Below, piece by piece: positions 49,621 to 60,502 of a stretch of DNA of 64,000 nt. The notes beneath the pieces are model-generated. The model was not told the DNA's origin and made no database searches. It was given only the letters and a program-made list of their open reading frames with translations. How positions within the stretch are numbered: position 1 is the stretch's first letter; each line of letters opens with the position of its first letter. This DNA is from Paragordius varius. Taxonomy: Eukaryota; Nematomorpha. Where the stretch lies: NCBI GenBank assembly GCA_964247055.1, contig OZ176054.1, positions 9,486,001 to 9,550,000 of the forward strand, read 5' to 3'. A program made the translations under genes and the position numbers.

Positions 49621-50039
49621 AATTTGATGTATAGACAGAATATCCAATTTTATTTGATATAAATTAATTACATTTTTTACTGCCTATTTGCACGTTTTAA
49701 TTTATTTATTAGATATATTTTAGGTTTGGTGAACCCGGAAGGGATGTAAAATTTGATGGAATAGGTATTATTGTTCCATAATCAAACTGCTTCTATTATA
49801 TGCAAAAAAGGGATGACCGGTTCTGATAATTTGGGTTTATCATTTAATTCGAATTTGGAAAAAAATATTATACCTATCAGAATCACGTGCAACAAAAATT
49901 TTTCTATGTTTTTTTTTGCATTTCATTACCTTTTCACGTTTTTTCCTTGTTTACATATTGGAGGAGTTTTATTTCCAAGAATTTTGTAATTAAACTGCAA
50001 TTATGAAAGTTATTCTAGTTAACATTTAATTAAAAAATA
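49621..50039. other. Intergenic, nothing recognised
   Basis: AT-rich. A 72-codon open frame (49771-49989) has no recognisable motif. The missing first exon of the BTBD17-like gene could lie here on the minus strand, but I see no convincing signal-peptide exon. Confidence 0.4.
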
Positions 50040-50718
50040 TTGCCCTCATGTGTTAAAAAAACCTAATATTTTTTACAGTTTTGTGACTTTTAGAGTCTAA
50101 AATTGGGACAGCTCCAAAACACGATTGGAACGAACAGCTGATATTAAAATTAAAATATATCATTTGCCTGTATATAGCCTGAAAGCTTTTTAAATTCAAT
50201 TTTTTACATTTTCTAACCATAATCTACATTTATTTGCCTGTTGCATTAGCGATTAAAAAAATAATAAAAAAATATGTCGGCAAGTTTAAGATGGTGATTA
50301 TCAGATGCTTAGTTTGAGAGAGGAAAGTGGGGCTCAAGCACCGGTCTCACAGTTGAAGGGGCGCCGGATTTTAAAAATTTTGAATTTTATTTCAAAAAAA
50401 TAGTTTAGTTATTATTTTAAATAGTACATTAAAAAATCACCCATTTATGAGGGTTCATGATCAAGGTTTGAATTTGATTATTTTTTAAAATGCAAGGGTT
50501 GCATGGGGAGAGGGGGTGCCATCACGGATTCGTGCACCGGGGACCAGAAATGCAAGCTACGCTTTTGAGGATTATTTTACAATTTTGCATTTTTTAAAAA
50601 ATATTTTTAGAATGCGCCTAAAAGGCTTAATAAACCATATTTTTTAATACGGCTTAATACCTTAAATACTTTTAAGTTATTCAAATTTTAAAATGCTCTT
50701 GTAAAACTACCCCAAAAG
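50040..50718. mobile_element. MITE family M1 copy carrying an insertion
   Basis: Left-truncated M1 (CTAAAATTGGGACAGCTCC, GCCTGTTGCATTAGCGA) and an intact right end TAAAACTACCCCAAAAGG. Around 50310-50590 a GC-richer block (GGGGCTCAAGCACCGG ... CACCGGGGACCAGAAATGC) interrupts the family sequence. It may be another element; its type is unknown. From 50740 to 51219 I see nothing. Confidence 0.6.
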
Positions 50719-51219
50719 GTAATAAAGTGTTAATATCGAGTCAGATCTAAGAAAAGAGGAAAAAATGGATACAAAATCATGTTTGCTACTTGCTAATCTA
50801 AATTCTATATTGACATTTATTATTTGTAAAGGACTTAAAATTGTAATTAATTTAGTTCGAAATTGATTTTGGATTTGGCTAATTTTCAAAATTTGTTTAA
50901 ATATAATCCTTTGCTTCTAATCAATATGTATTTAAACTTTATTCAATGTCCGATTCCATTTAAAACAAAATCAAACAATTCGTTATATATGACAAAATAA
51001 ATTATTTAAAAGATTATAAATTTTGATACCTGTCCTTTTAAAAATGTTATTAAATTCCATAAATATTGTTAATTCATATCAAATTGATTAAAATTTTATC
51101 ATAATAAGAGATGTACTTAAAAAATAACGTCATTTTCGATATGCATACTAAAACTAATATAGACGATTATAAGCATTTATTTATAAAGGTTAAATCTATT
51201 TTGTATAATTTATTAGATA

Positions 51220-53400
51220 CTAGCTGACCCTGTCACTTTGCTGTGACGTAGTCTCACCGATAATTATTCTTAAATTTGCAATAAATAGAGGTAATGGAAA
51301 TAAAATTAAATAAAAAAATTTTTAATTATTCTTTTACGGGTTTTTGCATAGGCTCAAATATTGTTTACTCGAAATTGACCATATTTAAACTGTCCCTTAT
51401 TAAAGTTAATAAACTATCATTGGATTTATTTTAAGATTTTTGTTTAACGAAATTATGGTTAAAAGTATTATTTTGAAATAATGTTTAAACAGCTGGGACC
51501 AAGGGATATAAAAAGTAAATTATTTGGTCCCTTTTTAAAGGAAAAAATGGTATTACATAAATTCCCCAGAAATGCGTTTAACTGAACTCGTATGGTTTGG
51601 GTTTTTTGAAAATTAGCTCCAAAACCACGCCATTTTTGCAGGGCGTCTCAGTTTTAGACCGGTAAACCACCACCCATAGAGCTATATGGAAAAAGCGCTG
51701 AGTTAAATACCAGGGCAAATATTTGGAATCATCTTTGATACCATGGTCTCATGGGTTATTCGAAAAAATACTTCAACATTAAATAATTATATGATGGCGT
51801 ATTTTTAGAGCATAAAGACCCCAACGGCTAATAAAAAAACGCCTGACCTTTTTATTTAGTTACGGGTAATATTTCAAGCTTTTAATGAGATCATATGGCT
51901 TCATAAATTTTCTGTAAATTAGCTCCAAAACAACGCAATTTCTATAGAGTGGCGCATTCGGCGGGTAGTTTCTAACCCAGGGGCAGGTGTAAAAAAGCGC
52001 TGGGCAAAATTTTTGCCTTTATATGGGGAATATCTGGAATTATCATGGATTCCATATGTTTCTATTAAACTCATAGGTTTTCTGAAATTCTCCAAAGGCA
52101 TGCTGTATCGATATGGGGATGCAGTTTTACGCGGGTGGCCCCCTAACCAGGGGCGAAACCAAAGAACGCTCGATTAAAATTATTGCCTTAATTCGGATAA
52201 TACCTGGAATCATGATTGATTCCATATGCTCTAGTGGGATTATCGAAAATTGCCTCGAAACCAAAAAACTATTCTATGGTGGCGCATTTTTTTGGTCAAG
52301 GGCCTAATTAAGGAGTAATTTAATAAAACCGCTCTACCTAAATTTTTGCCTTTTTACGTATAATATTTCAAGCCCTTATTGAACTCATATGGCCTGAGTT
52401 TTTTAAAATTTGCCTCTAAAGTCACGCTGTAATGATATGGTGGCGCAGTTGTTGGCGGGTGGGGCCCCCTACCTAGAGGCCAATATAGAAAAGACGTTTG
52501 ATAAAAAAATTTGCTTTATAGGGGAATACCTGGAATCATCATTCAGTCCATAGTTAATAGTTTTTGGAAGTATGGCTTCAAAACTAAATAATAGTTCAAT
52601 GATAGCGCATTTTTTAGGGCGTAAAGGGCCTAATTAGCCGGTAATTCAAAAAACCGGTTGACTTGTATTTTTGCCTTTTACGGGTAATATTTCAGGCCCT
52701 TAAACTTATATGGCCTGATAAGTTTTCTGAAAATTAACTCCTAAACAACGCAATTTTGATATGGTGGCGCAATTTTAGGCGGGTATACCCAGATGCTGAT
52801 ACAAAAAAAGCGCTTGATTAAAATTTTTGCCTATTTACGGAGAATACCTGGAATTATGATTGATTCCATAGGCTCTCATTAGTTTTTGGAAAAATTGTCT
52901 CAAAATTAAACATTCCTTCTATGGTGGCGCATTTTTCAGGGCGTGAAGGGCCTATTAACAGCTAAAAAACCGTACGACTTTTTGCCTAACGGGGAATACC
53001 TGGAATCCTTTTAAATTTTAACGATCTCATACCTTGGTCGAAAAATAGATTAAAAAAATATTTTTTTTGGTTTTTTTGCAAAAAAGGGCATTTTATGGGG
53101 GGAGCGGGCAAAAGAAGGGCCTAAATTAAAAAAGCGAGCCGACTATGTTCGGCGCAATCGAAAAAAGTAAATAAAAATGATATAAAATCGAATGCAACAT
53201 TTTTTCCGGAAAATCGTCTCAAAGACACGATTTCTGTGTTTTCAAAAAAACCGTTTTTTACACGGAGGGAACTGGGGGCCTAAATCAAAAAAAGGGCGAT
53301 GCTAGGCATTCATAAATGATAATATTTTTCCGGTTTTCCGGGAACAGATCACAAAGTCACAACTTAAAAATATATAGATTATTCATAATAGCTTCTTGCC
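51220..53400 (-). mobile_element. Helitron-like element carrying a satellite array
   Basis: On the minus strand it terminates ...GTCACAGCAAAGTGACAGGG then TCAG-CTAG followed by host T (51220). That is a small hairpin (GTCAC/GTGAC) 8 bases before CTAG, the form of a Helitron 3' end. It contains the satellite at 51690-53010. It then passes at about 53010-53040 (CGATCTCATACCTTGG) into the block shared with 28420-28720 (GCGAGCCGACTATGTTCGG at 53137 on). The same junction in both loci shows that these are copies of one composite element. The 5' end is unclear; no protein is seen. Confidence 0.5.
51690..53010. repeat. Satellite, about 160-bp monomers in about 320-bp dimers
   Basis: Marker GAATACCTGGAATCAT-type recurs near 52025, 52195, 52518, 52838 and 52990. 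Marker TAATATTTCAAGCCCTTA recurs near 51867, 52370 and 52690. Same-type markers are about 320 bp apart in the regular part, with the two types alternating. Each monomer carries GGTGGCGCATTTT or GCGGGTGG. Divergence between units is clear. Confidence 0.8.
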
Positions 53401-55371
53401 GTATTTAGAATCAAAAAGAAAGTGATAGGCATAAAAAATATGCGATATATGATTCCCATAATCATAAGCAATTTTTACCGATTTAGTTTTAGACCCCTTA
53501 ATATTTTAGCCGTTAAGCCGACTCAAATTTGACCATATGAATAATCGTGAATTAGAAATCCCATACTAATATTTTTTATGGTTATAAGATTTAAAATTTT
53601 GGCCCACAAAAATGGTGGCACAATATTTTTCATACATTTTGCTATCGAAAGAAAAGTATGGGATTATACCCCTAAATATAAAATAGGACAAATAAGTTTA
53701 CCCATATACTTTGAATTAATTGAGCAAGGGAAATTAATGTGTTCAGAGTGGTAAATTCAAACGCTGTTAATCGTAAGAAATCCTGTCATAGGGTGGAGTA
53801 TATAAATAACCTTTACAAAATTTATAAGCTAAGGTATCAAAAAATACCATTTGGTACTTTATTATAATGATAACGGCTGGTTAAACTGTTTTACAAGGAT
53901 GTTTTTTCATACATATTTAAAAGAAGTAATTTAGAAGAATTGTTTAATGCTTAACACTGTTGAAATACATATCGCAGTATTTCGATAACGATATCACTAA
54001 TTTTGTGATTGCGTCGGAATGGATTATATAATCAGAGGATATTTTTTACAAAAAAGATTGTCATATATCAGGAGTCTTTAGCACAAATGCCTCGCGAGGT
54101 GCATTTTTGACCCAAAAAATCTGACGGACCGCATTCGAAAATGGCTATAATAGGTTTATTTTTAAATATAAAACTGTAAAATGCAAACACAATATTTTCT
54201 AGTTCCTGTCTGGATAGATTATTTAGAGAAATTGTTTAAGAAATATTAATATAATTTTTATCTGGGACAGATCAATGTAAAAATGTTTTTTCATGTCCTT
54301 ACTTATAACTCTGATGATTAACCAATTTTCTTAAACATTTTTTTGCAGGTTAATGCGATAAAATTATATTTAAATATAAATAATCATATGTTTAAATTTT
54401 GGGTTTAAGAAAATAAAAATAAATTACCTTTTCAGAATGATTTCCCTCAAACGATTCATTTTCATCCATTATTTGAGATTATTTGCAAATCAAAAAATAA
54501 ATTTGTATCAAGGACAATTCCAAACATTTGTTAATTTAACAATATTTTTTATTACCGGACTTTCAAATTGAATATTGATAACATTATATTTAGATTGAAT
54601 TATGTTTTTAATTTATGATAATTGTAATATACTAACTCATCTTTTGTTTTTATAAATCTGTATATTTTTAAATCTCCTATTCGTACAAATGCTGATGAAT
54701 TAAACAAATCTTTAATATATGTATGTTATTGAAATTAGCATTGTGCATTTTTATTAATTAATTTTAAAATCATTTGTGTTGGAAAGATCAAACCATTTAT
54801 TTTCAAAATTTGCAATGATCTCGAATAAAAACTGATATGGGATACCTAGAGATTTATTTTACTAAATTATTTATCAAAGACATTATAAAAATTTACCGCC
54901 AAATAATTCTAAATTGGTTTTTAAAAGTTAACCATATATAGATATTGCATGATGTTAAATATCGCGGCACTAATTATTATTAGTCTAATTATAGCAGGGA
55001 TTTTTTATAAAAAACATAATGGGGTATCTTTCTCTTCTTTATTTATATAACATTTATTTTTCAATCCATTACATTTAATTTTCCGTCCAAATCATATTTT
55101 ATCAAATCAGGACTTTACCCATGTTTTTTCTTTTGTTCTCTGCGGAATGAAATCAAAAATTAAACAACTAATAATTGGAAACCGAATAATTAAGGCTATA
55201 TTGATCTGATTTAAAAAACATAAATCTCTCTTTACTTTAATTAACACTTCATAATTTTGGGATTGTTTTATATAGAGCGATTAAATTTAATTATCGTATA
55301 TAAGATATTAGGCGAATTCAAAAATATGCCTTATTTAGGTTTTAACATCATTCTTTCTTTGTCCTAGACAT
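53401..55371. other. Intergenic, about 2 kb, nothing recognised
   Basis: AT-rich and non-coding. A short GC-richer spot near 54080-54140 (CTGACGGACCGCATTCG) resembles hAT-end sequence weakly. No gene-like frame with splice sites could be built. Confidence 0.5.
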
Positions 55372-55806
55372 ATTAGGGTAATTTTTATATCCCAGAGGTC
55401 AATTTCTTTAAACTACAGTTTTAAAAGTTTTTTAGTTAAAATTTAATTATCAAACATTGTTCTCATGTAATAAAAGAAACTTATATCTTTGTGACTTCTA
55501 TCTAGAATTGGTACAGGTCCCACGATGGAAACGAACAGCTGATATTAAAATCAATTTGAAAACTTTTGAAAGTTAATTACATCACCATAATATACACTTA
55601 TTTGCCTTTAGCATTAGCGATTCAAAAAATTTATAGAAATAAAATGGCGGTGAATAAGGTAAATTTTTTATTTTACATCTTATTAAAATATTTTTAAAGG
55701 CGCCTATAAGGCTATGGAAGGCATTTTAAATTCGGCTTAATACCTTAAATACTTTTTATAATATTCAAATCTCAAATCGCTCTGGGATATAAAACTACCC
55801 CCAATT
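55372..55806. mobile_element. MITE family M1, near full length
   Basis: Ends ATTAGGGTAATTTTTATATC and (inverse) AATTGGGGGTAGTTTTATAT, extending into CCCAGAG on both sides; the core matches the 34543 and 50040 copies (GAACAGCTGATATTAAAAT, TAGCATTAGCGATTC). Flanks CTAGACAT / TTGACATG share GACAT, so the target duplication has decayed or is unclear. 55807-56485 is AT-rich with only further M1-like scraps. Confidence 0.7.
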
Positions 55807-56483
55807 GACATGCTTCATATTTTTTAAAATGTAACTGTAAAAACCTCATCTCGAACCTTTTCTCTGCCATTTTTTTCTATAAATTTTTGGATCGCCTATA
55901 CAACAGGTTTAAAATCTAAATAATTAACATTCAGCTTTCAGCTTACATATTACCAGCAAAAACTTGAAATTATTTTATAAGTTTATTTTAATCGTGCTTT
56001 GAAGCTAATATAAAACTCTTTTAGTTGCTTAATTGTAAATATAAGCTTTAATACAGGAAAAAAATGTTTGATAATTCAATTTTAACAAAAATAAATCAAA
56101 ACAGTAGTTTTTTACGAGATTGAGCTCTAGGATATAATTCTAAATATATCATAGTAAGCAAAAAAGTCAAAACATGAAGTATTAATAAAAAATGGATAAA
56201 CCTAATTAATGGCGATACGTAAAGAATAATTACCGAAACAATTAAGTTAAATGTTAAAAATATATCTGGGAAACAAGCGAAAGTATCTTCTAGATAGAAA
56301 TTGAAATGGTATATTAAATGTAAAGTAAAGTTACATAAAATAATTAATAATGGTTAAATTATTATTATTACATACACCAGGGGCTAGTCTTAAGTCTCTA
56401 TTGCTTTTATGGTAAATAACACGTTAAGAACAAATATTTGTTTTATTAAAATTAGGGATCTACTTATTTTTCACATTTCTAGG

Positions 56484-56514
<31 letters not shown>

Positions 56515-56517
<3 letters not shown>

Positions 56518-57420
56518 TTGCCAAAAAACAGATTTTTTTGCGGCTAACCATTTGTCAAGCCATTTTCCAACGTCTTCGAAATTAAAGTGCTGCTCTGCGA
56601 GTATGTGCCCCATTGATGCGAAGAGGTAATAACCAGACGGCGCCGGGTCCGGGGAGTATGGCGAATGTGGAAAGGTCCCACCGAAGCGATTTTAAGCAGT
56701 ATATTACAAGTTGTAGGAAACCAGCATTGTCTGCCATGTCTTCAGCGTCCCGTATTTCGATTTCATATTTAAACATTTGTTGGCGATTGGAATGCATATT
56801 AATGGCTTTATCGGGCTTCAAAAATTTATACACAATGCTATGGTCCCATCAGACACAGAACATGGTCTATTTGTCCAAGCGATTTGTCCTTGGTGTTGAT
56901 GGCAAACTAAAAGCCCCGGTTTTTCCACTATGGATTTACAAATTAGGGCCACTTCTCATTACCAGTTACAACTCGATGCATAAATGATTTAATTACACGA
57001 CGTTAAAGCAGGATTTCACATATCACTTTGCGATTTTCTTTTTTATGTTCATTTAAAAGTGTGTTACTTGATCCTTGGTATCAACTGATTGTTAAGATAC
57101 TTCTAATTTTTCTGTCAACTGCCAGTGAATTTGAGATGCATCCTTCAATAACTCTTTCGTTTACAGGTGTAGGCTACCAAGCGCCGACTCTTTTTCACAT
57201 TAAAATCAAAACTGAGTTGTTGACACCATGTTTATGTTTAATTCAAGGGAGCATGTTCATTATATATCTCTACCAGAAAACAATGTTCAATAGCCCTTTT
57301 CTTCTGATGGAAAAAAAATGCGGTCTCAAATAATTCCAAGGACAAAATTAGACTTGATTGCAAAATAATAGAAGTAGAGCGCTAGATTTTGGCGAACTTA
57401 GCGTGTTTATCGTTTGTCAG
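56515..57420 (-). mobile_element. Decayed mariner transposon
   Basis: Minus-strand reading across several frames gives mariner transposase landmarks in order: SLPSTPRTNRLDKYTMFCVWWDHS (near 56910-56840), VYKFLKPDKAINMHSNRQQMF, then FPHSPDPAPSGYYLFASM (near 56690-56640) and FEDVGKWLDKWLAAKK to about 56525. These match the KPNRFGKKVMLCVWWDQ, PHPPYSPDLAPSDYHLF and EDVKKWLD.W.ASK blocks. In the PHSPDPAPSGY segment the usual catalytic Asp of SPDLAPSDYH is replaced by Gly. Many stops and frame changes. It sits directly next to an (AT)n run at 56486-56514. Confidence 0.8.
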
Positions 57421-57689
57421 ATAAATAAAATGAGTGTTATAAAAAGCTATGTCTTCTCTTAGTTAAACCGATATGACTAATTACTACTAATAATAATGTA
57501 AAACAAAATTTAATTATTGGGTCACTCTTGTAATAAAAAGTTTAATTAGGAGTTTGCCAAAGTAAGGTAAAAAATTTATTCTTATGAGTTGATTATTTAT
57601 TAATGCTTAAAAAAATTTATTTTTAAACCACGTGTTAAAGTGCCATATCATTAAATCATAGATTAATTTGCGTATTATTCAATTTTCAC

Positions 57690-58478
57690 ATGTCTCACAA
57701 CCCAATAGATTTTTATTTAATGCGGGGTAGCGGGCCCTGCAGAGCAGTATGGATGACGGCCAAAGCATTAAACATTCCTTTAACATTGCATGACGTAGAT
57801 TTGATGAAGAAGGAGCAAATGAAACCTGAATTCTTAAAGGTATGCGTTTATACACAATAATAGTTATATTTTAAATTATAACATTGTTATCTCATGCAGA
57901 TCAATCCTTTTCATACCGTGCCTACTATAAGCGATAACGGATTTAATTTATGGGAAAGGTAATTTTTAATTAATTTAAGTCGCGCCATAATGACGTATCT
58001 TGCTAATAAAGCTAATGATGATAAGTTGTACCCCAAGGATATACAAAAAAGAGCCATTGTTGATAGTCGCCTTGATTATGACTTGGGGACTCTATATCCT
58101 CCATTGCGAGATTATGCAGTACATTTAAATATTTAATGTAAGTATGGACCGGCTCTTTTTGGCAAGGAAAAGGATACCGAAAAGGAAAAAATTATGCACG
58201 AAACGATTTCTAAGTTGGAAGAGTTATTGAATCATTCTAAATACGTTGCAGGTTTACCTAAATAATTTATACCTATTTTCTTTATTACAAATTTAGGTGA
58301 TCATATGACTATTGCTGATTTTTCTGTTTATTCAAACATCTCGTTTTTACGCATGGTTAGCTTTGATTTTGACCGTTATCCAAAGATAAGTGCTTGGATG
58401 AAAGAAATTAAAGCATTACCTTTCTACAATGAAGTTAATCAAGGTTTTGAAGACTGGGTCAAGCACGCTAAAAAATAA
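57690..58478 (+). CDS. Glutathione S-transferase, delta/epsilon-like
   Basis: Cytosolic detoxification enzyme joining glutathione to electrophiles. Exons 57690-57839, 57900-57958, 57980-58118, 58143-58251, 58297-58478; 639 nt, 212 residues, the usual length. Thioredoxin-like N-domain: DFYLMRGSGPCRAVWMTAKAL with catalytic Ser-14, cis-Pro strand INPFHTVPTI, and the E-S-R-A-I glutathione-binding motif (created across the 21-nt intron). C-domain: AIVDSRLDYDLGTLYPPLRDYA, N-capping motif TIADFS, and YPKISAWMKEIKALPFY near the end. Introns are 60, 21, 24 and 45 nt, all GT-AG. The arthropod delta/epsilon class is the best fit. It lies alone, about 270 bp downstream of a dead mariner. Confidence 0.95.
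57959..57979 (+). other. 21-nt intron 2 of GST gene
   Basis: Starts GTAATTTTTAA and ends AATTTAAG. Removal gives LWESRAIMTYL, the near-invariant GST motif, across the junction. Retention gives AGG TAA, an immediate stop. The shortest intron in the window. Confidence 0.9.
58119..58142 (+). other. 24-nt intron 3 of GST gene
   Basis: Starts GTACATTTAAAT and ends AATGTAAG. Removal joins PPLRDYA to YGPALFGKEKD. The length is a multiple of three, but retention brings an in-frame TAA, so it must be spliced. Confidence 0.88.
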
Positions 58479-58630
58479 ATGCATTATATTTATTATTAAT
58501 CTAGGTCAGCTTATTATACACACCTTTGCGAATAATTATTTATTATTATTATTATTTATATCACCTAACATATTTACGCCTTTTGTAGCACGCAATTAAC
58601 TTTAGCACAACATTTAGCTATTTAATATAA

Positions 58631-58636
58631 AATAAA
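58631..58636 (+). terminator. AATAAA poly(A) signal candidate of GST
   Basis: AATAAA 153 bases after the GST stop. A further AATAAA overlaps the stop codon itself and is too early. Confidence 0.4.
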
Positions 58637-59220
58637 TATTATATATAATTTATGAAGAGGATATTATATATATATATATATATATACCCTTGGAACACGG
58701 CATTTTCTAATAGATACTAAATTTTTCTAATAAGCATCGTCACTTGATGAAAGAACAATCAATTTATGTTTTTATGTTATATTGTTTAAATTTACAACGG
58801 TTTCGCTATGAATTCATGATAGGCGTTTTTATATTTAAATAGGAAGAAATCACGAAACTACTAATATTTTGTGGTTTTTAATTCAAACTTGCTATTTTAT
58901 AATATGGGTATTACGTTATATTGGATTAACAGCCTCTCGAATCTAAAAATAGTCGCGGCAGTTTGCATTTGGAGAGATACATATAATCACCTAGCAGTTA
59001 ACTGTTTTTAAATTTTATTAACCATTTTTCAAGCACAAACAACAATTTTTTTGAAAATAAAAAAACCTTTTTTATTTTAGACATATTAAATTTTAAGTTA
59101 ATGTAATTTAATTTTAGCGTATAATTATAAATTTTATTGTTTTATCAATATTTAATGGTAAATTAAAACATTTTAATTTTGCTCATAAATTCCATTATCT
59201 ATTTATATTGTTTTACAAAA

Positions 59221-59743
59221 GTTTCACCTAACCAATATATACGTTTTGCGCTTCAAGATTGTCCTTTAAATTTAGAGTTGTTCCTAGAACACTTCAAGTT
59301 GGTCCTTCAATATTTTAATTTTGATCCTAACTTTTATTAATAAAGCGATAAAATATTCATCCCTCCTATCATTTTTAACCTATTTTCTTTATTTAACCTA
59401 AAATTTTAAGTGAATACCATTTCTTTCATAAGAACCGTATATCCTTACTATTTTCTTAAAAAATTAACTATATTAAAAAATATCTTTGATCGTAATATTT
59501 AGTGTAAAACATTAATAATTTATAATATTAAACATAAAATAAGTTAGAAATAAATAAAGGTAATTTTATTATGAAAATATTAATTTTGATACAAAAAATA
59601 CTAATAAATAAAGTTATTAGTTTAGATATAAAACAAATAATTTACATATAAAAATACAAACTGCAAAAAATGTAAAGAATTTTGAGTGAAGGATAACTTT
59701 AAACTTTCAAAAGCGGAAATTGTATATATTGATTAGGTGAAAC
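59221..59743. mobile_element. MITE family D with embedded family A end
   Basis: Inverted termini GTTTCACCTAACCAATATAT / ATATATTGATTAGGTGAAAC (about 22 bp). Just inside the left end is the family A motif TTTTGCGCTTCAAGATTGTCC with degenerate 21-bp units. No clear target duplication. 58687-59220 before it is AT-rich, nothing recognised. Confidence 0.65.
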
Positions 59744-59910
59744 TAAAGTTGAAAAGAAAAAATAATACTATAAATAAATAATGCAATTTATTCGCAAAAT
59801 TTTGATGAGATAAAACAATAAAAATCATTGAATGTCAAACTTTTATTATTTCCCCAATCAAATAAATGCAATCGTTTAAAATAAAAAAATTCTATTAAAT
59901 TTAAATAAAA

Positions 59911-60063
59911 TTGTTGTTTTTGCTTAAAAAAATGTTGTCTTTGGTTGAAAAAATGTTGCGTTTAGTTGAAAAAATTTTGTCTTTGCTTGAAAAAATGTTG
60001 CGTTTGCTTGAAAAATGTTGCGGGTTGGAAAAATGTTGCATTTGGTTGAAAAAGGATGTTTTT
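59911..60063. repeat. Tandem repeat, family C, about 26-bp unit
   Basis: About six units of the type AAAAAATGTTGCGTTTGCTTG. They give overlapping false open frames on both strands. Related inverse units are at 23765-23850. The rest of 59744-60502 is AT-rich without features. Confidence 0.85.
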
Positions 60064-60502
60064 GCATTAAAAATGGTATATATAAAAATTTATTAATATT
60101 AGACAATTAGCAAAAAAGTTGCAAATAGATATTAGAAATATGTATTATATATAATATATATTTCGCCTTGAATTGCTCAGATAAAATTTTAAAAGCCAAA
60201 AATGTGAAAACTAAACGCTTTTTCCCAAAAATATCAAAATATATATAATCTTTATTTTAAAGGCGAAACAATAATTTTAAAAAAAATATTTAGATAAGGT
60301 ATCCGATCTTAAATTTTTCTCCCTCAATAATAGGCCAGGTCTCTTAAAATAAACGCAAAAATGCCGAGATTTTGCGATATATTAATTGCTATATTATGGC
60401 ATCAAAAAATGTATTTTTGAAAAAAATGCTTACTTTGTTCAAAAATTAATTTTATTTTGTTGCAACGTACTTCATGTTATATCAAAGCATAACGGTATAA
60501 AG

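Noticed and set aside
56613-57333. Plus-strand frames over the mariner (MMRRGNNQTAPGPGS..., MRFSFLCSF...)
   Set aside because: Antisense to the transposase remnant, which is on the minus strand.
59911-60106. Open frames on both strands (MLFLLKKMLSLVEKML... and the reverse one)
   Set aside because: Both are by-products of the 26-bp tandem repeat C.
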